Shown here: positions 13,401 to 28,400 of the stretch, one piece after another
How the letters are laid out: each line of letters starts with the position of its first letter
How positions within the stretch are numbered: position 1 is the first letter of the stretch
Assembly (NCBI GenBank): GCA_008711295.1
Contig: VUYV01000290.1
Span: 701,647 to 765,646, forward strand
Length of the DNA: 64,000 bases
Reading direction: 5' to 3'
From: Anarhynchus alexandrinus
Lineage: Eukaryota; Chordata; Aves; Charadriiformes; Charadriidae
Notes under the pieces: model-generated
Database searches by the model: none
Told to the model about the DNA's origin: nothing
The model's input: only the letters and a program-made list of their open reading frames with translations
Program-made: the position numbers and the translations under genes

Positions 13401-16400
13401 AGCTGGAGTGGACTGTGCTGTCTTCCTACCAGCTGTTTTGAATTTGTGTCTTGGTTTCTGGTTGTTGTGGGTTTTTTTTAAGTCTAAACTTCATTAGAAT
13501 AAACGTAGCTGTGTCATGATATCATTGATAAAAGCTAATATTTAAGTTTAAAATAAAACATCAAAATATCTTTGTGTAGCTCATTTATTTATAAGACCAC
13601 AGAGGGATCTTGGACGTGTTTCCCTTGAAGTGACTAAGAAAATGAAGAATTACAAAAGGATCAGAATTTTGGGCAGTATTTGTTGCTTTTAATGGCTTCT
13701 TAACCAGAGAAGGAAAATATGTACATGTATTCACTAATGTTTGTTCATTATTGTTGTACTTTAAATATGACTTCTGGATTCCAGTGTACTTTTCCATCAT
13801 TTCGGCCATCTATAGCTTGGAGAATGAATATTGTTGGTTTCCCTTTCTAGTCCTAATGTTTCAGAAGCATGCTTTCATGCAACCACTATTTAAATAAAAT
13901 TAAAAAAAAAAAAAGGCAGGGGGAAAAACCAAACCAAACCCAACCAGCCAAACAAAAAACCCAACCCCAAACTGTAACAAAGCAAAAGACGTGTGATAGA
14001 GTAGATGTTTTAGCTGAATTAATAATAATACTGCAAAAGAATAAACCTGAACTGTGGCATCCTGTGTTTGAAATTTTCTATGACTATGATTATCTTTGAA
14101 GTAATTGCAACTGAGACTAGTTTTTAAACTGACATAGAGGTTCATTGTGTTACTAATGAGTAGCTCTAATAAAACGAATAGGGCTGCTTAGGTAAGTAAG
14201 TGCCACTTTGGGGAAGCAGGTGTTTGAGAATTAGATGTGACTTGTTACTGTTGGCGTGTAAAAATAAATTCTGGTAAACGTGTGGTACTTGACCAATGTC
14301 TTAAGTTCTGTTTCTGGCAGCGATACACAGAATGCATCTTCAGCATATGCATCTTCAGCTTTAGTTGCTTTGCTTTCATTTACATGCTGTACTTGTCTCT
14401 ACATATCGCAGTGGACAAGATTAACCTATTTTTGTGCTTGCAGGAGAGGCAAAGACAGCTAGAGAGCATGGGAATTTCCCTTGAGTCTTCAGGTATTAAG
14501 GTTGGGGATGACAAGTGTTACCTGGTGAACCTGAATGCGGACCCTGCGCTCAATGAGCTTTTAGTTTACTATTTAAAGGTAAGAATGTGAACAGGATGTT
14601 TACACAGAATGAAAGGACACTTGTTTATTGTTTTGAATTTCTGGCTCAATTTGTTATTCAGAGCGTATTTAGTTTTTTAAGACTAGTAGCAGCAGGATAG
14701 GATAGGCCTCCTCCTACTGCTTAAGCTTTTGTTCTCTCTTTGCAGTTCAGCTTCATTGTTTTCCTAATTGATCTCCTGATTGGCAACAGTGGGAGAAGTG
14801 CTTAATGTGTGCCTGTGTTGAGATAAATTCTAGCCTTTCCAGACAGGATGTGCATAGAATTTCCTTTTGGGCTGAACCTGAAATGAGAGCTTCGTGTTAG
14901 ATCCTTCTTTAAATAAGGATTGCTTTAAATATTCAATGAATTAATCATAAAGAGATGATGTTTAGCAGTAATCAGTAAGAGGGAACATTGTCTTTGACAT
15001 AAAAGCTTAAGACAAAGAGAAAGGGGGGGAAAAAAGCACTTAAAAATTTACAGAAATGTCTTTTCCTTGTGCCACTAGCTTTCATACCATTTGGTTTAGC
15101 ATAGTCTCATGTCAGAGTGAAAGTGTCAAATACAAACCTAGTAAGTTTGTAAGGAAATGTGAACTCTTTGTCAATAAGATATGAAAGAATATCCTATCTA
15201 TTTTTATAGTTACTTTTCTGCTTTAGTGGCTGAGATAGGGCTTCTGTATTTGAACAGTAGCAAATAAAGCACAGCTGCTCTTACAACAGCAAAGTAAAGT
15301 ATTTCAGCAGAATTTACAATGTGACTTGAAATTATGTAGAGATTAATATGTTTAGTTGAGTTGCTGTATAGCTGTTTTCTGAAAAGCAGCCAACTCCATG
15401 CACCTAGTTTTACCATCCATGTTGTCCTTTATATATGCCTATATGACATGGCTGGTTTTCTGCACTGCTCACATTTATTGCTTGTATGCATGCATAGTCC
15501 GAGAATATTTTTAAATCAGAATTTATGTGTCAACTGCTTTATTTTGCTTTATCTAAAACCACGTGAAGATAAAGTGCGGAGCAGAAGAACAGCTTGTGTG
15601 TGACCTTTACAGTCTGCTGCGGCACCATTTCTGCTCTATAGAAGTGCTTCAGAAAGGAGGGCACGTAGACTGTGCAGTCTGTGCTTTAGCTAATATTTTC
15701 TTAGTTATATAAACAGTGATAGTTTGCTTGTCTCTTAGTAACAGCTTATTTTTCAGGATCACACAAGAGTTGGTGCAGATACCTCTCAGGATATACAGCT
15801 GTTTGGTATAGGAATCCAACCAGAACACTGTGAGATTGATATTGCTTTAGATGGAGAAGTTACACTCACACCAAAAGAAAATGCAAGGTAAGGACGATCG
15901 GCAGCACTTTCCAGGGAAGTGTTTGCTTTTCTTTACCAGAAGATAACTTGCATGCATTTTTATTTCACATAGTCAGAAGTATCTTACATTCTGATCAATG
16001 AGTAGCTTCAATATAGGTGACTTCAAACAGATACTTAAAATTGACAAAACTGAGATTTCCCTACACACGTACACACTCACCCACCCACTCTGCAGCGTAA
16101 TAGGCTATCAGTGGTTTGGCTCAGAATAAACCGTCACAAGAAGCTATTCAGTAGGAATGAGGGACCATTGCTTGTCAGTATCTTGGGTGATAACAGAATC
16201 ACTGAGACACTGCTGGCTATCCCAACCCATGTGACAGGATAGTAGACTGGGTCTTGATGGAGGAGGATAAATTGTGCCTTTTGAGTAGTTCCTGTTGTAA
16301 AGCTCAGTATTTTGTGAGAAAGAGATGTTTTAAAGATCTGAAGATCTTTAAATTAATTTCTAAATTTTTAACTACTGTTGTGTCTAGTAAACATGCAGTG

Positions 16401-19400
16401 CAAAGTTGCATTTCTCCTTTTGTTTCTACTTCTGTATTTTAATTATTTTTTCATTTTGGGACCACTGTGGCTTCCTGGGTGAAATTGTAAATGTCTTTTC
16501 ACTTCATCTCCAGTGACATGTGATAAGCAGTACTTTTGTCCTAGTTAATAGTCACGCTGCTTGACTGAAATCTGAATATCTAAATAATGTGTAGATTAGT
16601 ATTAGAATGAGAAACAAAAGTTTGAGGCACATCTTTTAAAGAATCTATTTCTTTCATTCTGCCTTCAGTAAAATACCTCCTAGCATTTGCATTTTTCTTC
16701 TGCAGCTGACAGTACAAAATTTCAAACAGATGGGATTCAGGCTTGTGGTGATAGAGTTACTGTACTGGAAATCAGTCATTTTGACTGGCAAGAACAAAGG
16801 CATATGTCAGTAGAAAAAACATAATTTGTTTTACTCGTACCAGATCTGCAATGCTTAAGTAGCTGTTCTTAAGATACTAGTGTCAACAGAAATTTAGTTA
16901 CCAAATTTCACTGGAGAAAAAATTAAAATCTGGTTTTAAATCAAACGCTTACATGTTTGTGTTGACTTACGTGAGAGAGACAGCTGAATTCAGAACAGTG
17001 CATCTGAAAAGGCTTTTTTCATGTTACTTAAATTTTTTTCCCTTTCAAACAAAATGTTCTGCTTTGTGATACATATGCTAAAGTTCAACAGCTCCATTTT
17101 TCTCATTTTGTGATTGAAACTTTAATACAAAAAACCTAAATGCAAATAAAGCAGTATACCAGATGTTCACAAAAATAGACCCTTGTTAATAATAGAGGCT
17201 CTATTTGTTGAAAGAATGAAAGTTGGATCTAAGGGTCTTTTCTTAGGCTTGAATGCCGAGTATGTTAACAGTATATTTTACAACTGTGTTGACTAACTTA
17301 TATCTTGGAGAGCTTTATCAGTAGGATTTGCATACAACTAACTTTATAGACTGTTTATATGAAGCAGGCTGTGACCCAATTTGAGAAATGGGCATTTAAA
17401 GAAAACTGTGCAACTAAAAGCAACCTTGTCTGTATGTTTACTGAGGACTTGTAGCAGCCAAAGCTGGAGGGGAAAGGTGCTTTGTGTTTAATTCTGTCAG
17501 TAGAAATCAGGCCAGTAACTTTCCTGTTGATTCTTTAGTGAACCTAGCAGATTTGTGCATCGTATGATACTAATCACTGTCTGTAGATGGGAGAAGCAGT
17601 AGATCTTGTAGTTACTTTTCAATCTTCTATGTTTTGGATTTTACTGAGAAGTTGTATTTTCTCCTTTCAGGTCCTGTGTAAATGGTGCACTGGTATGTTC
17701 TGTCACTCAGTTATGGCATGGAGATAGAATATTATGGGGAAACAACCACTTTTTTAGGTAATAGTCGATATTTACTTTCCAGCCTCTTTATATTCAGCCT
17801 TTTTTTTTTCCCCCACTGTTTGCATAAACTTTTTAGAAACTGAATTTCAATTTTTACACAGAATCAATTTACCAAAGAGGAAAAGACGAGATTGGCTGAA
17901 GGACCTTGAGAAAGAAACTTCATTAGGAGAGCATGATCTAGATGCAGCTAGTGAAGCTTCTTCAGAACCAGACTACAACTATGAGTTTGCACAAATGGAA
18001 GTTATTATGAAGACACTGAATAGTAATGGTAAGGCAACTGCCAGATAAAAATGTTCTTTTGGATGGTCTAACAAATTCAGCATGGAACTTAATTTCTGGG
18101 TAAAACAAGTGGTACACTAGCTCCAAGGGCCTTTGGAGCATTTTCAGAAAAAGATATTTTACAGAAACAATGTTAGGCATATATATATAAAAAATTAATG
18201 CACCTAGGTTTGAATACAGACACACACACACAAATTAGTAGTTGGTTTGTGCCCTGACACACAATTTTGTCTGTACATCTGCTGTCCTTTATAGTGCAGC
18301 TGAATTGTAATCATATGCCTGTCAAATCATCGTCTCAGTCCTACTAACCTCTTGGTTTTGCAAGTTACTGCAGACAAAAGGGTGCTCCAGATATGGCTCA
18401 GTTAATTTCATCCTTCCTTTTGTATCAAATATTACTGACACCACTTTAACCTTAGTAGGAAAACACTGACATGATAACAAATCAACAGTCAAATGTCAGC
18501 TAGTGTGGTTTTTAATGCTTGATCACTCTTAATATTTTATTTAATATCTGTTAAAACCTATTGTGATGCCTTTTTTTGGACAGTATAATAAAATATAGTG
18601 TATATATAAAATAATAGCATGGTATATATATAAAACAACATGGTGTTTTCTTGGTTTCCAGAAGGCAAGTCATAGTTCATATGATATAATATGGTATGAG
18701 GAAATGCTGAAAAACTTGGTAAACTACTGAATGCTTTGTACAGGCTTTTTAATACACAAAATTTGAGAGGCAAATACCTTGGGTTTTGGTCACTGACCAA
18801 AAAGACACAGTAGATGGTGTTTCATTGCTTTCTGTTCTTCTTTCTTCATATTATTGCAATATTTCCATTGTTTGCTGTGGTTTACTTGTTGAAATACAGT
18901 ATTTATTTATTTCTTAGCCTCTTATTCTTTAACTTTCTCTGTTTTACTGTTGAATACAGCATGATGGTTTTGTATGCTTGATGTTCTAGCAATACTTAGC
19001 AGGTTTTTTACCGTTTGATTTTAAGGGGGTTGCTTGTGTGAGTGAGTTACAGGGTCAGGTCATTTAAGTTGATGTGAAATTACTGTTTGATAACAGAAAT
19101 ATTCTCATTATGGTTCACTTGTACCAGGAGATGAATTTCAGATGAATCTGCCATCCTGGTGGTCTTCAGTGTTGTCATCCCTCGTGAAGATTCTGTTGCC
19201 TGTCTTAAGGCCTCAAACCATCCCATATCTGTGCCAAAACTGGGACAAAGGTTTTGAACTCGATTGGCTCATGCATGAGACTGCTGGAGAAATTTGAAAG
19301 CATTAATTGATGCTTGATCTGCTTGTCACTAACTGGGGATTTTGACTAAACTGTAGCAGTCTACAATGAGTCAGTGTTCTTTGAACAGGGGGGTCACATT

Positions 19401-22400
19401 TTTTGGTTTTCATGTGTTGTTATCTAGCTGATGGAAATGATTCTTCACAATGTTTCAAGTGTCCTTACATTTTAGCTCAGTAGGCTTTTTGGTTGTGATC
19501 CTGGCCAATTTTTGTATTGGTCAGTTGTTTTCTGTGTCTTTGCTCAAGAACAGCGCAGAACTTGCTGTTTCATTAGAGCTCTTTCCTCCCTAATGCACAG
19601 CAAATGTTAGCAGTCTACATATTGCAGTTTCGGAACTGTCATAACCCGATTTTTCTGCTTCTTGTTTCTTCTGTATCCTCCCACATAAGCGTTGCTTAAC
19701 TAAGTTGGAGTTGTAAGGGATAATAAAATCTTGATGAAACAAGTGACTGCAGGGATCATAGGCTGGTCTTTTGATTTGAAGCTAGCTAGTGCTTCCAGGT
19801 TCTGTTCTTCAGTGGTATAGCTAAAATACAGTTTTTCTCAGTCTTCCAGTTTGCTGCGTAAGAAGTAAAACAGCTTTGTTGCAATACCATTTATTTATTC
19901 TTCCTTAAAATGAAAAATAAATATGGGTCAGGAAGAAGAAATAACTAAATAACTGAACACAGTTAATTCTATTATCCATATTCTCTGGAGAAACCCTAGG
20001 GGGTGAATAAAGGGGCATTTAAAAAATTTGATTAGATAATTATTTTATAGGCATTTTATAGAGCCCAAAGCAAGAGGTTTTGGTTTTTCTCTGTTTGGGT
20101 TTTTTTTTAACCCTTGATCTATTTGAGAACAGTAACCCTCTTTAAATAAATAGCCTAGCTTCTCCAGGGCGCAAGCACATTTGTTTTTATGGCATGTAAC
20201 CAGTACAACAGTGTCACATATTGCATCCCGCTCCAAAGAAGCTCTGAGGAAAATGTGTAACTTTGAAAACAGCTGTAAAGAAAACATGCAGATTCTTTCC
20301 CTCCCTTCAGCATGTTAACTTTCTTTGTGGGATTCTGTCAGATCAGCTTTGTACTGCTAATTTGCGATGCTGGTCAAACACCGAACGCAGCAAAGAAGTT
20401 TACTTTATTCTTGTATATGTGCAGTGGTTAAGTAAACAATGTGATTAGGTCAGGCAGCTTCTCATTTAAGCAAACAAAACTGTTACAGCTCAGGGTGGGG
20501 ATTTAGATGAAACTTAGCAAAGCAGCCTGTGTCATAACCTCCTAGCTTGCTTAGAAAAATGCATTTACATGAAATCTTAAGGGATTTATTCAGCATTGTT
20601 GTTATTGGGTTAACAGATGTGAATTAAGTGACATTGAAGCAAATGCTTCAATGCTGTTCGTCCTATGGAGAAAGTACATTCTTTTGATTCAATGTTAATA
20701 TTCTAACATTTTGCAGAGTATTAACTGCATATGAATAGACTTCTCAGGGCCATTGAACTCTTGTCACATAAATAATTAAAAGATTGGGACTCGGGACTTT
20801 TAACACGGTATGGAATTTGCTGTGCATTTGGCAGGCACTGGGTACTTCCCTAATTTATTTGGCTTTGCATGAGAAATCCAAAATTGTGGAACATGGTGTT
20901 TCAGTCTAACTTAAACACTATTGTAGTTCTTCTAAATTGTGAAAAACTTGACTTTATTGGTTCATCTTCTAACTAGATGGTTTATAATTCACACCATGTT
21001 TTGCTCTTTCACTGTGAAAGGCTTGGGGGTTTCTGTGTAAATTCTTTCAAAAGTTAAATTGAAGACTTTTCTAAGAGTGTAAATTTCCATTTTGCATTTC
21101 AATACAAGCATAACCCACCTTTTTTTCCCCGAAACAGTTGTGGGTTTTGTTGAAATTGGGAATTTTTAGACTAGGTTCTTGCATCTTGTTCCAAATATTT
21201 TCCATAATCTATGTGGCTGAAAAGATCACTTTTATTAAGGAAATCCTCTCCCTGAACTCAGAGCTGGTCTTTGAGCAGTTTAGGAAAGTCTCGTCTTAAT
21301 GAGTCAGCCTTAGATTCATTTCCTGTGTTTGCAAACACAATAGAGGGCTTTAATTTCTTCCATGCCTCTTCTCTGTCTTCTGCGTAATACCTGATTTCTC
21401 AACCATTCTTATACATAACTAAAATTATTTTAGGGATTATCCAACAAAACCTATGCATGTGAAGGTAATTCTGCTATTGTCTGGAGAAGTTAGGAGGATG
21501 ATAATGGTGCAGATCAACATGAATAACTTGGTTTGTGGTCTAGAATATTAGAACTTGGTTCAGTCAATTGTTTTTGTTGCACTGTCTGTTTAAAAGCTAA
21601 AAATAGCTAACTGTCTGTCTGAGAATGTCATGTACTAAAAAGTAATATTTCTGGTTATTTTAAGACACTTTTATGCTTCACTGTTTTGTTATTTGGTTGC
21701 TATTTATACTGACTGACTTTTTAATTTTGTGCTTTATAATTACCATTGCGGTGGTATTTTATGATGCCTTTGTGTGAATCTTCCCTGGATAAGGATAGGA
21801 CCACAGTAGTAACTTGTGGTAGTGTTTGTTTTCTGCTAAAAATAAAGATATGCTTTACATCAATCTTAATATTTCAGAAAAGGATGCTGAGAGGCAAATG
21901 CAAACCCACTGTAACAACAGTGCCCTGGAGATCCTGTTTGCTCCTCTGGCATTTGTAATAGGAAGGATTTGTTTTATGAAGTGACTTGCCTAAATAGCCA
22001 TGTACATGAAAATTGCAGACAGTGAGTTGGTTTATCTTTAGCAAAATTGGTCTCAGTAGTTTTAGTACTAAGTAAGTTATTACACATTGCTAAATACAGT
22101 AAATACAAGGGATGTGGCTTTTTGGAGAATGTATGTGCATATTATGGTGGCCAGCATACACTGCTGATAATGAAAACCCTACAGAACCTTTCATGTGAGT
22201 TCTCTATTGCATGCTAGAGTCACCCAAATTTTTTTTCATGCAGCGTTGTAGTATCAGGACACCTGTGCAAAATCTTACAGGACTGGGTTTTGGTAGGGAA
22301 GGCAAGATGGTTCCTAACTAAATCACACTGACATTTTTGGTTGGGTTTTTTTGAGGAGCACACCTCTAGTTCATAAGTGGGACAGTGTCATTAAATCTAG

Positions 22401-25400
22401 GTTCATTTTTCTCCCTCCTTTGTGACAGACTGGCATCCTTAAAAGTCATGGCAGCTTTTTTTTTTTTATTTTGCAAAATGGAAGAGGTATCAAAAACAAT
22501 TATTTTAAATATGAGGTTTTTTGCATTTGAAAATCCTGTCATGTCCTAGAGCTGCAATGTTACTGCCCCTAATATTCCACCACTCCAACTATGGAACTTC
22601 CTCCTCTCCCTTCCCCTTCTCATGTACAGAATCGGCAATCTGTTAGGTGATCTGCTGTCGCTCAGGTATTCATCTACATTGGTCCTCTTGCAAACCACTT
22701 TTCTTGCTGTATTTAAGCTTTCAGATGTACGTACACGAAGCAGATACATACTGGTAGTATATAGAAGGATCTTATTCCATTTAGTTGCTTTTTCAAAGGC
22801 ACAGGCTGGCATTGGACCTAAAACCAGGAATAGACAGAGTAATGTTTCTTTAATTTGAATACAACTTAGATCTAACCATAGCTGATTGACAGAAGCAGTT
22901 GTTGTTTCAGGACAGAGTATCCAAATAGATATTTGTTCTGGGTTTATACTGAGAAGAAATGGGGTTTATAATGCTAAATGCAGAAGTTGCCTTCAGAATG
23001 TACTTTGTCTGTTTCAGTGCTGTGAAGCGCATTGGTGCAATGCCATGCGTGACTAGTCAGTCAATTTGTCTCAACTTTCATCTGCAGCTCTCCAACATGT
23101 TTCATTCTCTGCCAAAATGGAGAAAGTAAATTGCTTTTTACTTCCTTAAGTCGTTCCCTTCTCTGGTTAACATCATCTTCCCTTGTATTTTGCTTTGTTT
23201 TCATCTTATTAGTTTGTTCCCTTTTCCATCTATTCTTTTTTTCCTACTGGGGTTCCGGAACGTATTGTAACTTCACAGTACTGAAAGATGCAGTAGACGA
23301 GGGTTTTAATCATTTTTGTAGCCTCTTTGCATGCTGTTTTTTTTCTTGTTTGTATTTATTTATTTAATGCAATATTTATTATTTTGACTTTTGTTTTGAG
23401 GGGCAGTGGCCATCTTGTGTTTGCAAAGACTCTGGGATATGTTGCTTGCTGTTACCAAATAAATAATGTGTTCTGTAATGCTGTAATGGCATTTTCTTAC
23501 TTTTACTTTTTTTTTTTTCTCCAGACCCAGTACAAAATGTGGTCCAGATCTTGGAGAAACAGTACTTGGAAGAGAAGCGGAGTGCTCTTGAGGAGCAGCG
23601 GCTGATGTATGAACGTGAGTTAGAGCTGCTGCGGCAGCAGCTCTCTCCAGAAAGGCAGCATCAGCATGGCGGTGACAGACTCTCCTACACTGCTCAGACT
23701 GCACAGCAGAAAGTAAATCTCTGGACAGAAGAGAGGTGAGAATACTGGAGTTAAAACAAAGGAATTAATAAGAACTACAAAGGGTGAACGATGAGGCTTG
23801 AACTGTCTGTCAGAAACTGATAATATTTTTTGGTGAAGTTGATGTGTGATACAAGATCTGCCTCCACCAAAGTGTTAGCATTTCATTTAGGCCTAGGTTC
23901 TGATGTATAATGTGTGTTCAAGATCTTCCCATTTGATTTAACACACGAATGAAATAACAATTTAGCTTTTATTGATCAACATTATAGCTTTTTTTTTTTT
24001 AACTAGAAAAGTGCTGCTGAAATGTTTGGTTTAGGACTTACTAAGTTAGTTCTGGAAAGAAAAAAAAGGGTCGTGCAGAGGTAAATTTGTCAACTCAGAC
24101 TAAGGAGTCCACTAAGGAGTATTGTGTGTTGAGAGTATATAGTGAGAGTATGGTATTTTTGCAATCTAAAAACCATTAAAAATACGGAAAATGGGAGTCC
24201 TTAAATGTTGTATGTATGTGTTTCTAAAAGTAAACCCAGCTTTAGAAGAGTTTGAGAACTGCAGAATAGTCAAATAGAGTACGTTTGAGCTGTTTAGGAA
24301 GTAAAAGGCATGCCAGGAGGTGAACAGGCCTCTTTGCAAAGGAATAGCATGGCACCTGAACGTAGTCTTGGTGAAAGTTAATGAGATTTTCAGGGACTGT
24401 TAAAAAAGTGGACTAGGAAGATGTGAGCAGAGTTTAGGCAGCATGTGTGTGTTTGCATCTTGACAATGAGAGAAGCTTGTTCGTAGCATCATTGGGGAGA
24501 GAAGGACATCAGCTCCATGGAGAGAAGTTCTAGGGGCAGCAACCAAGATGATTTAAATTTTCAGCATACAAATGAATATTCTGTCATTGAGTTAATTCAG
24601 CAGGAAGAATGACTAGAGGTACTAACAGGTTTCTTGTAAGTTTCTTTTAAATCCATTTTCTTTTAAAACAGAAGCTTCATTATTCACTCAGCTTTTTTTC
24701 CTATATGTAGTGACTTTGAGGGCTCTTTTCTATTTTGATTAGTTTTGCTTTCTTCTTCACCATTAAAAAAAAATAAATCCATGTACAAGAGGAATTCAAA
24801 CAAAGATAGCCAAGACTGTGTTGCAGCTTTCAAATTCAGAGTGTTTGAAATATAACAGAACAGATCTTGGTTTAGTTCCTGTGCAAGGTTTTGTTTTGTA
24901 ATTTCTACCCAGTTTAGCCTGGAAAAAAAAACCTAAACAAATAACAAACTGTTGACCCACTCACCAGCAATGACTAGAATGTTTTCTATGGCGAGTATAG
25001 GGAGAAGTAGTGCCGTGTTTCAACTTCAATTGAAATAATTGTTTGCCCCTGTAAGAGCTAAAAATGGAATCATTGGGAACTGAATGTAAAGCATTGCAGA
25101 GTCATGGTTGGGATTTGCAGGCTCTTTTAGGGCTGCAGAAGGAGTGCAAAATAAGAAACATGCTGGTTGGAATCCTTGCTATTCAGAACTGCTTTGAGCA
25201 CAGCGAGGCCATCAAGAAATCATTGATAACCTACTTCAGCAGCAGAGATGAGAACTGGGCTTACTGGCAGGGGAAGCCATACCTCTAAAAAGATGCAACA
25301 GAAGGGAAAAGGAAGTAGCAAAAAAACTGTCCTTGAGAGTTGAGAAGAAAAAATTGTAATTGATCAACTTAAAATTAACCAACCACCACAACCATGTAAT

Positions 25401-28400
25401 GACATAAAAAATTACAATCTGGAGTGATATCAAGGCTAAGTGTTCTGCCAGCCTTCTCTTCTCAGTAGTTGTTAGACGTTTCTAGGAGGAGCTGTGCTTT
25501 GAACAAGCATTTTTGCCTCTGGATTTCATGGGTGAATGCTTTACTCCATGTAACTGTTGAACTACTTGAAGCCTGTACTTTGCTGCATTGTAAAAAAGAG
25601 GAGAATGAATGCTTTTTGTAGTGATCAGTAAGGAGTCTGATAATGCTTTGGTAGCGCTGCCATTGAATAAGCAGTTTTCTGGAAGTGCTAATTGTTAGTT
25701 TCCTGTCCTCCAGAAGATCCTCCTAGGTGTACTTTTTATTTATTTATAGTTTTAGAAGAGGTTTGGGCTGCTGAAGAAAAAGGCAAAAAAAATGAATGTT
25801 TTTAAATAAGAAACCAGAAAAAAAACCTTTGAGGGATTTCTGCTGTAAAAGCATGGCAACATGGTGCTGAGAGGGTGTTTATCTGCCAACTGGCCAGAGG
25901 GCAAGAAATGCAAGAAAAACTGGGAACACTGGATGTGAAGAACATGCAAAAGAGCCAAGTGTCTAGATTGCACGGGATTTGATTAGTGCAGTTTTAGCTG
26001 TCGCTCTGTTGCCATTGCAAATGAAGCTGAGCTGTACTGGATCAGCCAGCAAAATTATTTTGATAGGTATCAGATTTAGGCACGTGGTTGTATCTGTTAG
26101 ATCAGCTAGAACACATTGCACAGAGTTTATTCCAGCTTTATGCTGACTATGGAAGGGCAGATGATACCTGGCCTGACGTTAAAACCTGTTGGCAGAAAGT
26201 TAACCCGTTGTAACTTTGAACAAATTTAATTTGTCAGGGCGAGGAGAGGTGGTGGTGTACTGGACCAGAGGTTTAGTTCAGCATATTCTGTATCTGGCAT
26301 TAGGAATGTCAGAGACTTGCAATGACACCTCGTGAGTGTCAGATGTAAGTTTTCCTTGTCTGGCTTAAATGATTGTTTCAGGATTTCGTGTGCAGTGGGT
26401 ATTTGCTTTGGTTAATATCCTGATGGAGTTTGTCATATGTCTTGTGTAGTAAAAATTCAGAAATCCCATCCGAAACTTTTTTTTTTTTTGCTTAAGTTTC
26501 TGGAAGGGTGCTGGCACAGCTATATACAGAAAAACACAACTGTAATGAGAACTACCTCTAATAATTGGTTGAGTTACTCATAAGTCCTCCTTATAGTCTT
26601 TAACCATTCCTTTCTCAAGAAACTAGCTAAGACAAGATTGGTGTGGGAGCCTCCCCAAAAAGCCCGCCAGATGCCGGTTTCCCAGATCAAGGAAGGGACT
26701 GGCTGTAGCTGAATCCCATGGCTCTTACAGCACTTACAGATCAAAGCTGGCTTCTGTTTCTCAAGCTAGGCAGCTGTCTCACAGTGGTTGCAGGTGTAAT
26801 GTACTCTCAGTATTAAGTACTATTTAGTGAGTAATTCTTGACTCTACCTTCGTTTTCTGGGTGAATCCAAAATTACAGCTGTCTGTGGAATGTGTCACTC
26901 CCATGGTCTGGAATTGCTCATTTAATCTTGATGGCCTGGATAACAGAAGCAAGAGGCAGAGGGAAAGGAATTTTTCGTATAATGCCAGCAGCAGATACGG
27001 AGCAAGTGGACTAAAAGCCCGCTGATAGTAGCAGCTATTTAGGATCCAACAAAACCCACCACTGTTGCAAACTTAGGCTAGATAGGGGAGAGGCACAAAG
27101 CTGCATGTTTTCCCATGTTGAAGGCACTAAAATTCAGGGCTGCTTCTAACACTGTTGGTTGTTTACCACTTTGGTATGGTATCAGGGAATCGGCAGAGTG
27201 CAATTTGAATTACCCAGGCTGTTCTTTGGGATATTTTGAAAAAAAGATAGCCATTCAAGAAGAATTCTGTTGGGGACTGAAAGGCATATTAACATTTGTT
27301 TGTGGCTTGTACTATAAATACATACGAAAGATCTAAGCTTATCTGAATAAAGGCAAATAGACAAACTTTGCCTGTATTCACAGCAAGGCCCATAAGTTTA
27401 TTTGTTCCTCCTACACTTGTCCGTAATGTAATGTATTTTGTAGAAATGAGAAGTGTATGTGCACACTGTGTACTGTATTTCAGTAGGACTTTGCATAGAA
27501 AAGCTAAAAAAATCATACAGGGGAGTGCTGGTCACTGAAATACCTGAAGTTTGATCGTGAGTTTTATGAAGATGATGAGATGCGGTGCGTGCTGTTGGGA
27601 TTACAAAGAAAGGCAGAAAGGGGGACTTTGCATTTGCTCAGAGTATAATCGTGATACTTCTAAAAGGTAAATTGAAGATGAGAATCCCAGGTAGAGAGCG
27701 TATCTTAGTATCGCAGGTGGAGGTATAGTATGTGTCATAGCAGGTTTGCCAGGTGTTAGGTTAGAACAGGTTTGCTCAGACAGGCCTTAGAAACCTTTTT
27801 GGAATTTCTCCAGAGACTGTTAACTGTATGGAGTGCACAAGCTTTAACCTGTGCTCATTCATCTATTACTTAAAAGGTAGTTTGGATATATAGGACTTTA
27901 AATTTTTTTTCTTTTTTAAATGTGTACAATTGAGATGGCTTAAGTATATGGAGAGAGGTCTGGGGGTCTGTAGCACTGCAGAGCCCAAGCTTTGATGTAA
28001 AGCTGTGGCCTGCAGTGATTGCAGGTGCCAACTTCACGGTCTGAGGAAAAGCGGGTTTTATCTAGATGAAGTCTCACATGTTGGGACTGGTAGTTTCTGT
28101 GGAACAGGACTCCAGATTAAAGACAAAGAGAGCTGCAATTATTTAATTTCTTGAAAATTAGGAATGTCCCTAGGGCTTTTAACAAATCATCACTGTAACA
28201 TCTCCCATAGCACTGTGCCCTTTTAGTTGGGCATTGCTGTGCTAGACTTATCTCAACAGTAATATGTTTAATATGCGATCACTACTTTTCCTCAATAAAA
28301 TGGTCTGACAGTGTTTTGTGTTTGCCGACATAGTGCTATACAACATTTCTTCTTAAACTTGTTTCAGAAAAGTCTTTGTTAGCAACTTTATTTGCAGCTT

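Noticed and set aside
14325..14356. Tandem copy of TGCATCTTCAGC near exon 9
   Set aside because: Two short copies only, intronic, no further structure.
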